Below are positions 1-7,389 of a stretch of DNA of 31,443 bases, piece by piece (position 1 is the stretch's first letter; every line of letters starts with the position of its first letter). This stretch comes from CAYQCN01 sp964415975 (GTDB taxonomy: Bacteria > Patescibacteriota > Saccharimonadia > QS-5-54-17), in NCBI GenBank assembly GCA_964415975.1, contig CAYQCN010000008.1, forward strand, positions 1-31,443, given 5' to 3'. A model generated the notes under the pieces. That model was not told the origin of the DNA, did no database searches, and saw only the letters and a list, made by a program, of their open reading frames with translations. A program made the position numbers and the translations under genes.

Positions 1-62
1 AGCCCGATTACGGTCAACAATACAACCGCAACCATCAAAACCCAGTCAAACTTCTTTTCCAT
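1..62 (-). CDS. N-terminus of a RodA/FtsW-type SEDS protein (partial, cut by window edge)
   Basis: Reading leftward from the ATG at 62, 20 codons are visible before the window ends. They encode a short charged start (MEKKFDW) followed by a hydrophobic stretch ending in a conserved-looking IGL. This resembles the first transmembrane helix of RodA/FtsW peptidoglycan glycosyltransferases (SEDS family), which typically begin with an FDW...IGL pattern. The gene lies on the same strand just after ileS (87 nt gap). No Shine-Dalgarno is present, but TATACT lies 7 nt before the ATG. The call rests on about 20 residues, so another polytopic membrane protein is possible. Confidence 0.5.
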   Translation of the reverse strand, partial: MEKKFDWVLMVAVVLLTVIG

Positions 63-69
63 ATCAATC

Positions 70-75
70 AGTATA
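70..75 (-). promoter_or_regulatory. -10 element for the rodA-like gene (leaderless type)
   Basis: TATACT on the minus strand ends 7 nt before the ATG at 62. With normal start-site spacing the mRNA would begin at or next to the start codon. No convincing -35 is visible and there is no Shine-Dalgarno. Confidence 0.4.
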
Positions 76-149
76 TGCTTTGTGTTTATCTATGGCTAGC
101 TCTGTTCACAAAGATTCTGCACAAATTAAGCGGACAGTCAAAAGGACGG

Positions 150-3053
150 TCAATTTTTGTCATTCTTGCTTATACTAACCCTTAACTCTTTACCGGACAC
201 ATCTACCTTTTCTTCGGCATCGCCCGTAGTCGCTAACTCAGTAGCTAGAGTCTCTTGCTTGATGGCAGAAGCATGCTCTTCTATAGCCTGTGATAGGTCG
301 TCGCTATCGGTGACTAGCTTTAGACTGATCCGGTCATCCACTTGGAATTGAGCCTTTTTACGATGTTGCTGCACATGGCGTATGACTTCTCGAGCCATAC
401 CCTCTCTATGTAGCTGTGGTGTTATGTCTGTATCTATCTCAACTGTGAACTCTTGGCTGGATATATCTAGCTTATAGGCCTTAACATTGAGCTCTTCGTG
501 CAGAATATCGGCATAGAACTGCCCTCCATCCTCATCTTCTTCTAAAAACCCTAATTCACTGCCTTTGACATATATACTGCCAAGTGGTTGCCTGACCTTT
601 ATCCCTGCCCTAGATCGCTGGGCCAGACCTTCACTTATTACTTCTCTCAGCATGCGCATACGGTCTAGTATTTGCTGGTCGATGGCTCCAACCTCAGGCC
701 AGTCCTGCAAGTGAATCGACTCTTTATTTGTTAATTTGTGAAAAAGCTCTTCTGCTAGAAATGGCGTGAAAGGAGCCAGTATGTATGACATTTGCACCAA
801 AGAGTAATGCAGTGTCGTATAGGCGGCTTGTTTATCGCTGTCATCGTCACTTCTCCAGAATCTTTTCCTGCTACGACGAACATACCAATTGCTAAGGTCC
901 GATATAAGCTCAAGAATTGGCTTGGAAGCACGAGGTATGTCATACTTATGCATCTGTTCATCGACATACTTTAGGGTTTCGTGAACTCTGCTAACAGCCC
1001 AGATGTCTAGCGGGTTATCAAGCCAGACAGTAGGGTCCTCAAGACCTCCACCCCATTCCCAGCCATCGACTTCGGCATACATGGTAAAGAAATCATACAT
1101 ATTCCAGGCCATATTAAGCTTACGGTGAACATCGCCAACATCTTTATCAACAAGAGCGAAATTCTCGCCGTTTGCTAGCGGGCTTGATAACATCAAAAAT
1201 CTAAAGGCATCGGCTGAATATGTATCCATCAACTCTACTGGATCGGTATAATTGCCTAGTTTTTTGCTTAATTTTTTCCCGTCCGCTCCATTTATGTGGC
1301 CGGTAGAGATTAAGTTTTTATATGGCGACTCGCCAAAAAGGCCGACATTGACTGCATTCAGGGAATAGAACCAACCCCTCGTTTGATCGATTGCTTCTGT
1401 GATGAAATCAGCCGGAAAGCTTGATTCAAACTTTTCTTTATTCTCAAATGGATAATGAAACTGAGCAAATGGCATAGATCCACTTTCAAACCAGCAGTCC
1501 AGCACTTTACCGATATGCCGATACTTGACCCCATCTAGCTCAAACTCTATGTCCATAACATTAGGTAGGTGATAATCATCCAGCCTTAGGCCGGTAAGCT
1601 CTTCAAACTCGTCATACGAGCCAATCACCTTTACGCTCTCTTCCCCGTCGCCATCCTTGCCAGTCCAGACTGGAATAGGTGTCGCCCAATATCTATCTCG
1701 ACTTAGATTCCAGTCTGGCGCAGTCTCTAGAATGTGGCGAAAACGGCCTGTTTTTAAATGGCCAGGAACCCATGTTGTACTCTCATTGGCCTTAAGCATT
1801 TCATCTTTTTGAGATTGTATATCTAGAAACCAGCTCGGATGGGCACGATACATCAACTTAGTTCCGCAACGATGGCAGTGAGGATACTCATGCTCAATGT
1901 AATCAATCTTCAAAGCTAAACCTTCTTGCATTAAGGTCTTAGCAATCTCTTTGTTAACCTCCCATATGTTTCGCCCCTGCCATCTTCCTTCGGTATAATT
2001 ACCATTCTCATCCACCATCGACACCATGGGTACGCCCTCTCTCTGACAAAGCTCGTAGTCTTCTTCTCCATAGGCAGGCGCTTCATGAACAATGCCGCTG
2101 CCACTTTCAGTAGTAACAAAATCGGCCTCTAGCACTCGATGAGCCTGCTCCCCGCGGTACTCAAATAATGGCTCATAGCTCTTGCCCACCAAATCTCGGC
2201 CGCTGATATTTTTTATGATTTTATAGTCTAGCGGCTGATGCTTCTCATCGGTCATGACACGCTCCACAACCTCACTGGCTATATAAAAACGTTTTTCATT
2301 ATATTCAACTAGTGAATATTCAAGCTGACTATTAACAGCAATCGCCACATTTGCCGGCAATGTCCATGGAGTGGTTGTCCAGGCCAAGAGATACTCGTCT
2401 ACATCTTCTAGCTTAAAATAAACATAAACACTCGGATCGGTAACCATCTGATAACTATTCTCCATAGCCACTTCCGACTTACTAATTGGTGTAGCGTCTT
2501 TTGTGCAGTAGACCAAGATCTTTTCACTTTCATAAATCTTGTCGGCCTCATAAAGCTCTTTAAATGCCCACCATACCGACTCCATAAACTCGTTATCCAT
2601 AGTTTGATAGGCGCCCTTAAATTCAACCCAACGGCCAATACGGGCGATCGTATCCTCCCATTCGGTTCCGGTCTTAACCATTGCTGCGCGACAAGAATTA
2701 ACATACTCGCTGACACTTATTTTTGTGCCAATTTCTTGCTTGCTATCAACACCAAGCTGCTTCTCTACAAACACCTCGGCCGGCAGTCCATGGCAATCCC
2801 ACCCCCAGCGACGCTCTACACGATGACCTTGCATGGTCCAAAAGCGGGCTACTGCATCTTTTAGGGCCGATACTAGCAAATGTCCATGGTGTGGTGCTCC
2901 GGTCAGAAACGGTGGACCATCATAAAACACCCAGTTCTTCTCTTTTGGTCGCTGCTCCACCGACTTCTCAAAAGTCTGATTTTCTTGCCAATAGCGTATT
3001 AAGTCTTTCTCATACTCTTGAGGTTGCCTCCTGGTGCCTGATTGATATTTCAT
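150..3053 (-). CDS. ileS: Isoleucyl-tRNA synthetase
   Basis: IleRS charges tRNA-Ile with isoleucine in the cytoplasm. The class I signature HIGH appears as HHGH at residues 55-58, after GPPFLTGAP. The second signature is GKKLSKKLGNYTDP, so KMSKS is replaced by KLSKK. This form, followed by GNYTDP, resembles the eukaryote-like type 2 IleRS (inference). A CHRCG pair and the editing domain region (WTTTPWTLPAN, DFVTTESGSGIVHEAPAYG) are present. The length of 967 aa is normal for the family. The ATG at 3053 is chosen because AGGGAG lies about 6 nt upstream. A longer frame from a TTG at 3086 would start inside the leader terminator and is rejected. A T-box leader upstream implies induction by uncharged tRNA-Ile. 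Confidence 0.97.
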   Translation of the reverse strand: MKYQSGTRRQPQEYEKDLIRYWQENQTFEKSVEQRPKEKNWVFYDGPPFLTGAPHHGHLLVSALKDAVARFWTMQGHRVERRWGWDCHGLPAEVFVEKQLGVDSKQEIGTKISVSEYVNSCRAAMVKTGTEWEDTIARIGRWVEFKGAYQTMDNEFMESVWWAFKELYEADKIYESEKILVYCTKDATPISKSEVAMENSYQMVTDPSVYVYFKLEDVDEYLLAWTTTPWTLPANVAIAVNSQLEYSLVEYNEKRFYIASEVVERVMTDEKHQPLDYKIIKNISGRDLVGKSYEPLFEYRGEQAHRVLEADFVTTESGSGIVHEAPAYGEEDYELCQREGVPMVSMVDENGNYTEGRWQGRNIWEVNKEIAKTLMQEGLALKIDYIEHEYPHCHRCGTKLMYRAHPSWFLDIQSQKDEMLKANESTTWVPGHLKTGRFRHILETAPDWNLSRDRYWATPIPVWTGKDGDGEESVKVIGSYDEFEELTGLRLDDYHLPNVMDIEFELDGVKYRHIGKVLDCWFESGSMPFAQFHYPFENKEKFESSFPADFITEAIDQTRGWFYSLNAVNVGLFGESPYKNLISTGHINGADGKKLSKKLGNYTDPVELMDTYSADAFRFLMLSSPLANGENFALVDKDVGDVHRKLNMAWNMYDFFTMYAEVDGWEWGGGLEDPTVWLDNPLDIWAVSRVHETLKYVDEQMHKYDIPRASKPILELISDLSNWYVRRSRKRFWRSDDDSDKQAAYTTLHYSLVQMSYILAPFTPFLAEELFHKLTNKESIHLQDWPEVGAIDQQILDRMRMLREVISEGLAQRSRAGIKVRQPLGSIYVKGSELGFLEEDEDGGQFYADILHEELNVKAYKLDISSQEFTVEIDTDITPQLHREGMAREVIRHVQQHRKKAQFQVDDRISLKLVTDSDDLSQAIEEHASAIKQETLATELATTGDAEEKVDVSGKELRVSISKNDKN

Positions 3054-3076
3054 AACTATCTCCCTATTGCTTAGAT

Positions 3077-3114
3077 ATAAAAACAATAAGCTCCTACATT
3101 TTTGGCCGGAGCCT
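3077..3114 (-). terminator. Intrinsic terminator of the ileS T-box
   Basis: On the minus strand GCTCC (3108-3112) pairs with GGAGC (3090-3094), extended by a G-U and an A-U pair. The hairpin is followed by the T-rich run TTATTGTTTTTATAT. The 5' arm uses bases that also form the 3' strand of the antiterminator, so the two folds exclude each other. This marks the T-box as a transcriptional one. Confidence 0.82.
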
Positions 3115-3310
3115 TTATGTTAAATAAAGACGGTACCATCCGGCTCATGCAGCGAGCTTAATTGTCATAAGTGATCTAACGCGTCACTGAACGTCGGGGT
3201 CTAATCCTGAGTCAAATCAGTTTCTTCCCGCTACCCAGTGCTCGGCAATAGCCTAGCCTCTTGCAGTTGATAGCTGCTCGTTGGGTCTCTTCGAAATTTT
3301 TAATGTTCAA
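3105..3310 (-). promoter_or_regulatory. T-box leader (tRNA-Ile sensing) of ileS, with antiterminator
   Basis: The minus-strand leader contains a textbook T-box antiterminator. A 6-bp helix GCCGGA/TCCGGC (3139-3144 with 3105-3110) is followed by the 7-nt bulge TGGTACC (3132-3138). A second helix GTCTTTAT/ATAAAGGC includes one G-U pair. The 3' strand is continuous, as in known T-boxes. The variable base of UGGNACC is U, which would pair with the A discriminator expected for tRNA-Ile. Further upstream, ACCCA (3282-3286) pairs with TGGGT (3233-3237) and may form the base of a short Stem I. An ATC triplet at 3269-3271 sits in a 7-nt loop closed by GCAG/CTGC and is a possible specifier. The Stem I model is uncertain; the antiterminator is not. 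Confidence 0.87.
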
Positions 3311-3315
3311 TATCT

Positions 3316-3344
3316 AGTATAGTCACAACTATAGATAACTGCAA
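3316..3344 (-). promoter_or_regulatory. Promoter of ileS leader
   Basis: TTGCAG (3339-3344) and TATACT (3316-3321) are separated by 17 bp on the minus strand. The start site would be near 3309, giving a leader of about 255 nt to the ileS ATG. It lies immediately after the thioredoxin-like gene. Confidence 0.65.
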
Positions 3345-3349
3345 TTGCT

Positions 3350-3610
3350 CTAAATACTGCTTCGAGCATAAAACTCCACATCAGCTATAGTCGGTATTAT
3401 ACCCTCCCACATTTTTAATAGCTGCCCATCATCTCGAGTAGCCAAAACCGTGGGATACTGCATGATGCCGTAAGTTTGCATCTTGGCCGCTCCATCACGC
3501 GTGTCGGCATCTACCAGTTCGATCGATAAATTGCGGCGCTGCAGATGACGCTCGAACTCCTCTACGCTGCGTGCATGTTCGCTACGGGGGCGGTAAATAA
3601 CATAAAGCAT
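3350..3610 (-). CDS. Small thioredoxin-fold protein without cysteines
   Basis: The 86-residue product begins MLYVIYRPRSEH and contains a segment resembling the thioredoxin cis-proline region (IMQYPTVLATRDDGQ, then LLKMWEG). Length and strand order fit a minimal thioredoxin/glutaredoxin-like fold. There is no cysteine at all, so the usual CxxC redox centre is absent; the equivalent site appears to be PRSEH. A dithiol oxidoreductase role is therefore unlikely. The ATG at 3610 is preferred over a TTG three codons upstream. TATATT lies 7 nt before this ATG and there is no Shine-Dalgarno. The gene lies between nrdJ and ileS on the same strand, and its role is unknown. Confidence 0.6.
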   Translation of the reverse strand: MLYVIYRPRSEHARSVEEFERHLQRRNLSIELVDADTRDGAAKMQTYGIMQYPTVLATRDDGQLLKMWEGIIPTIADVEFYARSSI

Positions 3611-3617
3611 AACTAAC

Positions 3618-3623
3618 AATATA
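3618..3623 (-). promoter_or_regulatory. -10 element for the thioredoxin-like gene (leaderless type)
   Basis: TATATT ends 7 nt upstream of the ATG at 3610, with no Shine-Dalgarno between. The -35 is not convincing. Confidence 0.35.
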
Positions 3624-3845
3624 GTATATGGTATGTAGAGCTCTGTATATAGGGCTTTGCGCGCTAGAGGTTAGGTGTTAGTAGTTAGTTGTAAAGTTTG
3701 TAAGGTTATAAAGTTTAAAACTTTGTAAACTGAGTCTAGCTTTCAATACAGTTCTTTACAAACTTGATAACTTTCAACTTTATAACTATATAAGGACTTA
3801 ACTCCCGTCATTTCCCTATATACCACATACTACCCCCCTATATAC
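3624..3845. repeat. AT-rich intergenic element with imperfect terminal inverted repeats
   Basis: The space between nrdJ and the thioredoxin-like gene is non-coding and repeat-rich. GTATATAGGG at 3645-3654 recurs inverted as CCCTATATAC at 3814-3823 and 3836-3845. The flanking 31-32 bp (3624-3654 and 3814-3845) form imperfect inverted ends. Inside, AAGTTTGTAA (3694-3703) is the reverse complement of 3756-3765, and GTTATAAAGTT (3705-3715) is the reverse complement of 3776-3786. These inner pairs are not nested, so they do not make one simple hairpin. This could be a MITE-like remnant or a dispersed intergenic repeat. No transposase is present. Confidence 0.5.
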
Positions 3846-3848
3846 TGT

Positions 3849-6707
3849 CTAACTACAGCCAGTGGTTGTACCACATGCCATACAGACGTGGCAGCTGCCC
3901 GAACGAACTGTAGCATTGCCACAGTTGTGACATAGCGGTGCATCCTGGACAACTTCTTTAGCAAACGATTGCACCCTAACTTTATCAGAATTTGCTTCGC
4001 TAGACTGGCTAGATTCAGTTTTTTCTGACTCAGTCGCGGTCCATGATGCGGCAGGCTGGGATGGCTCCTGGTCTACCGGTAAACTAACCTGCTGAGCGAC
4101 GTCTTCGTCTTCAGTTGTAAGACCCAATTCAAGCAAATCTTCATGAGGCAAGTATTCTAATGCCAGCCTACGAAATATGTAGTCTACTACTGAGGAAGCC
4201 ATCGGTATGTCTCCGTCATCCGTAATACCGCTCGGTGCAAAGCTCATACTTCGATACTTGCGAACATAGAACTTAAGTGGCACACCATACTGCAAGCCGT
4301 TACTTATCGAGATAGCAAAAGCATCCATGAGACCACCCAAAGTTGAACCCTGCTTTGCCATATTAATGAACAATTCTGCCGGCTTGCCGTCCTCATACTC
4401 ACCTACCGTCAAGAAGCCGTGACTGCCGCCAACACTGAACTCAAAGGTTTTAGCAGAGCGTTGCTTGGGTAGCTCCCTGCGCATAGGCGCTTTGACTACG
4501 AAGCCACTATCATCTTTAGCGTCCGAATTTGCCTGCTCTTCGCCCTTTGTCTCTTCTTGGCTCTTAGGCTGCACCTCATCAAGTCTATCTTCACTATCTT
4601 CAGCCTGGCCCGACTTTTTGTCCTCTTTCTTCGCCATAGATAGAGGCTGACCAACTTTACAGTTATCACGATATATAGCAACCGCTTTTAGCCCAAGCTT
4701 CCAAGACTCATAGTAAAGGTCGGCTACATCCTCTACAGATACATCTTCAGGCATGTTGACTGTTTTTGATATGGCCCCCGATATAAATGGCTGAGCCGCA
4801 CCCATCATGCGAATGTGACCCTTGTAATGAATGGCGTTGTCGCCCATTGCACAAGAAAAAACAGGCAAATGATCGGTCTTGAGTCTCGGAGCGCCTATGA
4901 TGGTTTTATTCTCGTCTATGTAGTCGACTATAGCTTCTATATCTTCTGGGCTATAACCTAGATTTTTCAAAGCACGCGGAACAGTATGGTTAACTATGTT
5001 CATAGTCCCGCCGCCGACTAGCTTCTTCATTTTAACCAAACCTAAATCTGGCTCTATACCAGTTGTATCACAGTCCATCATGAAGCTAATCGTGCCGGTT
5101 GGCGCCAATACAGTCGCTTGAGAGTTTCTCACTCCGTGCTGCCTGCAACCTTCTACGACCTGGTCCCATACCTGCTGGGCGGCACTTAGCACATCTTCAG
5201 GCACCAAGGTCGGGTTGATAGTACCAACTTCATTTCGATGTCGCTCTAAGACTTGCATCATCGGCTCCTGGTTCACTTCATAGCCAGCAAAAGGACCCAT
5301 GCGTCTTGCTATCTTAGTACTAGTAGCATAAGCTTGACCGGTCATTATAGCCGTCAAAGCTCCAGCCCAGGCCCGACCCTCATCGGAATCATACGGCAGG
5401 CCTAGCGCCATCAGTAAAGCGCCAAGGTTGCTATAACCGAGTCCAAGTTGACGAAAATCACGAGCATTACGATCTATCCTGTCGGTAGGATAGGCAGAGT
5501 AACCCACTAAAATCTCTTGCGCTGCAATCATGATCTCGGCAGCTTGCTGATACCCAGCCAAGTCAAGTGTGTCGTCCTCTTTCAAGAATTTGAGCAAATT
5601 AATCGAAGCTAGATTGCAGGCTGAGTTGTCTAAGTGCATATACTCACTGCACGGATTGGATGCATTGATACGGTCTGTATTTGATGCAGTGTGCCAACTA
5701 TTGATAGTGGTATCAAACTGAAGCCCTGGATCAGCACACTCCCAGGCAGCCTGAGATATCTGCCTCCACAGCTCTCGGGCTGGCACTGTCTTGACGGTTT
5801 CACCGGTAGTTACCGTCTTAAGCTGCCAATCTTCATCTTTTTCTACAGCCTGCATAAACTCATCTGTTACGCGTACTGAGTTGTTGGCGTTCTGATATTG
5901 GACCGAAACCATGTCTCTGCCATCGAGACTCATGTCGTAACCGCCTTCGCGGAGATATTTTATTTTGTCTTCTTCTCTAGCTTTAGTTTCTATAAACTCT
6001 TCTACATCGGGGTGGTCCACATTCATAACCACCATCTTGGCTGCACGTCTAGTTTTACCGCCAGATTTGATCGTCCCAGCCACCGAGTCAGCGCCACGCA
6101 TAAAGCTAACCGGGCCAGACGACTTGCCTCCACTAGAGCTTAAGCTCTCAAAGCTCGAACGTAATTTAGATATGTTTAGACCGGAACCTGATCCACCCTT
6201 GAATATCATGCCTTCTTCTCGGTACCATTCCAAAATATCTTCCATCGTGTCATCTACAGATAGAATGAAGCAGGCGCTAGCTTGTTGCGACCGGTCTTTG
6301 ACGCCAATATTAAACCAAACTGGCGAATTGAAGGATGCTTTCTGATTGACTAGTATATGTTTGAGTTCGTGATTAAATACTTCAGCCTCATCACTACTGA
6401 CAAAATAACCCTCTCGTTCACCGTGCTCAGTTATTGTGTCTGCCACTCTATCGATAAGGTGCTTCAATGAGCTTTCTCGGCCCGCAGCGCCCGGAGTGCC
6501 TGAGAAATATTTTTGGGCCACAATGTTGGCTGCATTTACTGACCAGCTCTTAGGGAATTCAACATCTTTTTGCTCAAAAGCAACGCTGCCGTCCATGAAG
6601 TTTTCGATCTTGGCATCTCGCCGCTCCCAGGCAATATCGTCGTAGGGATGCCTCCCTTTAGTTGTAAAATGTCGCTTGATGTCCAAGCCTGTGCGAATAG
6701 AGTCCAT
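3849..6707 (-). CDS. nrdJ: Adenosylcobalamin-dependent (class II) ribonucleotide reductase
   Basis: NrdJ reduces ribonucleotides to deoxyribonucleotides with a cobalamin-generated thiyl radical, without oxygen or a second subunit. The active-site motif NPCSE is at residues 351-355, with the probable thiyl Cys353. The redox pair is likely Cys146 (in SACFIL) and Cys364 (in DNSACNL); the 11-residue spacing 353-364 matches the family. The C-terminal segment has the CxxC cluster CHNCG...CHVCMACG that regenerates the active site. Two hydrophilic linkers, around residues 690-735 and 870-910, are low in complexity. The 952-aa length is normal. AAAGGAG lies about 6 nt before the ATG. nrdR lies 76 nt upstream on the same strand and shares its promoter. 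No cobalamin riboswitch fits in that gap. Confidence 0.97.
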   Translation of the reverse strand: MDSIRTGLDIKRHFTTKGRHPYDDIAWERRDAKIENFMDGSVAFEQKDVEFPKSWSVNAANIVAQKYFSGTPGAAGRESSLKHLIDRVADTITEHGEREGYFVSSDEAEVFNHELKHILVNQKASFNSPVWFNIGVKDRSQQASACFILSVDDTMEDILEWYREEGMIFKGGSGSGLNISKLRSSFESLSSSGGKSSGPVSFMRGADSVAGTIKSGGKTRRAAKMVVMNVDHPDVEEFIETKAREEDKIKYLREGGYDMSLDGRDMVSVQYQNANNSVRVTDEFMQAVEKDEDWQLKTVTTGETVKTVPARELWRQISQAAWECADPGLQFDTTINSWHTASNTDRINASNPCSEYMHLDNSACNLASINLLKFLKEDDTLDLAGYQQAAEIMIAAQEILVGYSAYPTDRIDRNARDFRQLGLGYSNLGALLMALGLPYDSDEGRAWAGALTAIMTGQAYATSTKIARRMGPFAGYEVNQEPMMQVLERHRNEVGTINPTLVPEDVLSAAQQVWDQVVEGCRQHGVRNSQATVLAPTGTISFMMDCDTTGIEPDLGLVKMKKLVGGGTMNIVNHTVPRALKNLGYSPEDIEAIVDYIDENKTIIGAPRLKTDHLPVFSCAMGDNAIHYKGHIRMMGAAQPFISGAISKTVNMPEDVSVEDVADLYYESWKLGLKAVAIYRDNCKVGQPLSMAKKEDKKSGQAEDSEDRLDEVQPKSQEETKGEEQANSDAKDDSGFVVKAPMRRELPKQRSAKTFEFSVGGSHGFLTVGEYEDGKPAELFINMAKQGSTLGGLMDAFAISISNGLQYGVPLKFYVRKYRSMSFAPSGITDDGDIPMASSVVDYIFRRLALEYLPHEDLLELGLTTEDEDVAQQVSLPVDQEPSQPAASWTATESEKTESSQSSEANSDKVRVQSFAKEVVQDAPLCHNCGNATVRSGSCHVCMACGTTTGCS

Positions 6708-6783
6708 ACTATACTCCTTTTTTTATTTTGTTTATAACTCCTCACCTTGTCCGCCTCTCCAAAAAGCAGACCAGTCAAAGAGT

Positions 6784-7251
6784 TTAGTTTTTCGACTTAA
6801 CCTCCGACTTCACACGTCGCAGCTCCTCCTCAAAACTTTCTATGTCACCAAAACTGCGGTACACGCTAGCGAAGCGTATATATGCCACTTCGTCCAGATG
6901 CATCAACCTCTCCATAACCATCTCGCCAACTCTATATGACGCTATTTCAGTCTCTCCTAGCTCATGGATGCTGCGCTCCACATCATCTACTAGCTCTTCT
7001 AGCTGCTGCGGGTTAACTGGACACTTCTGGATAGCTTTATTGAGCCCGCTTAGTAGCTTGGCTCTGTCGAATAGCTCTTGTGTGCCGTTCTTTTTGCTAA
7101 CCATTAAATAAGGTACTTCCATCCTCTCGTATGTAGTAAATCTATGCCCGCAATCTAGGCACTGCCTGCGCCTTCTAACCGAGCTGCCTTCACCAATATC
7201 TCGCGACTCAACCACCTTAGACTCTGAATGCGAACATTTAATACATTTCAT
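6784..7251 (-). CDS. nrdR: Transcriptional repressor NrdR
   Basis: NrdR represses ribonucleotide reductase genes when dATP/ATP ratios are high. The zinc ribbon has Cys3, Cys6, Cys31 and Cys34, followed by the basic VRRRRQCLDCGHRFTTYER segment that contacts DNA. The rest (about residues 46-136) is an ATP-cone domain. The length of 155 aa is typical. The gene is directly upstream of nrdJ and directly downstream of two NrdR boxes, so the pair is probably autoregulated. The ATG at 7251 has only a short AGGA upstream. Confidence 0.97.
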   Translation of the reverse strand: MKCIKCSHSESKVVESRDIGEGSSVRRRRQCLDCGHRFTTYERMEVPYLMVSKKNGTQELFDRAKLLSGLNKAIQKCPVNPQQLEELVDDVERSIHELGETEIASYRVGEMVMERLMHLDEVAYIRFASVYRSFGDIESFEEELRRVKSEVKSKN

Positions 7252-7265
7252 TTAATTCCTACATT

Positions 7266-7281
7266 GTCCTATATTTAGCGC
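7266..7281 (-). promoter_or_regulatory. NrdR box, start-proximal
   Basis: The minus strand reads GCGCTAAATATAGGAC, close to the NrdR consensus acaCwAtATaTwGtgt, with the core CTAAATATAG. It lies 15 nt before the nrdR ATG and starts 33 bp from the distal box, about three helical turns. NrdR boxes usually occur as such pairs. Confidence 0.68.
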
Positions 7282-7292
7282 TTATGTAGATA

Positions 7293-7323
7293 ATTGTAGC
7301 ACTATAGATAGTGTTGATGTCAA
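7293..7323 (-). promoter_or_regulatory. Promoter of nrdR-nrdJ
   Basis: TTGACA (7318-7323) and TACAAT (7293-7298) lie on the minus strand with a long 19-bp spacer. The distal NrdR box occupies the spacer and the second box lies just after the expected start site. Confidence 0.6.
7299..7314 (-). promoter_or_regulatory. NrdR box, distal
   Basis: The minus strand reads ACACTATCTATAGTGC, a near-perfect match to the palindromic NrdR consensus. It exactly fills much of the spacer between the -35 and -10 hexamers, so binding would block RNA polymerase. Confidence 0.8.
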
Positions 7324-7389
7324 ATATTGATTTCAGATGTAAGCACAAAAATATGTTTTTTTAATATAAATTCTAAAGACTAACTTATG

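Noticed and set aside
3054..3086. Upstream TTG start adding 11 residues to IleRS
   Set aside because: It lies in the U-tract of the T-box terminator, while the ATG at 3053 has AGGGAG at good distance.
3090..3300. tRNA gene in the ileS leader
   Set aside because: No cloverleaf with the T-arm consensus was found; the structure is explained by the T-box.
5965..6345. 126-codon plus-strand open frame
   Set aside because: It lies wholly antisense to nrdJ conserved motifs and its product is a Ser/Leu/Pro-rich shadow.
6708..6783. Cobalamin riboswitch before nrdJ
   Set aside because: Only 76 nt separate nrdR and nrdJ, far too short, and no B12-box-like sequence is seen.
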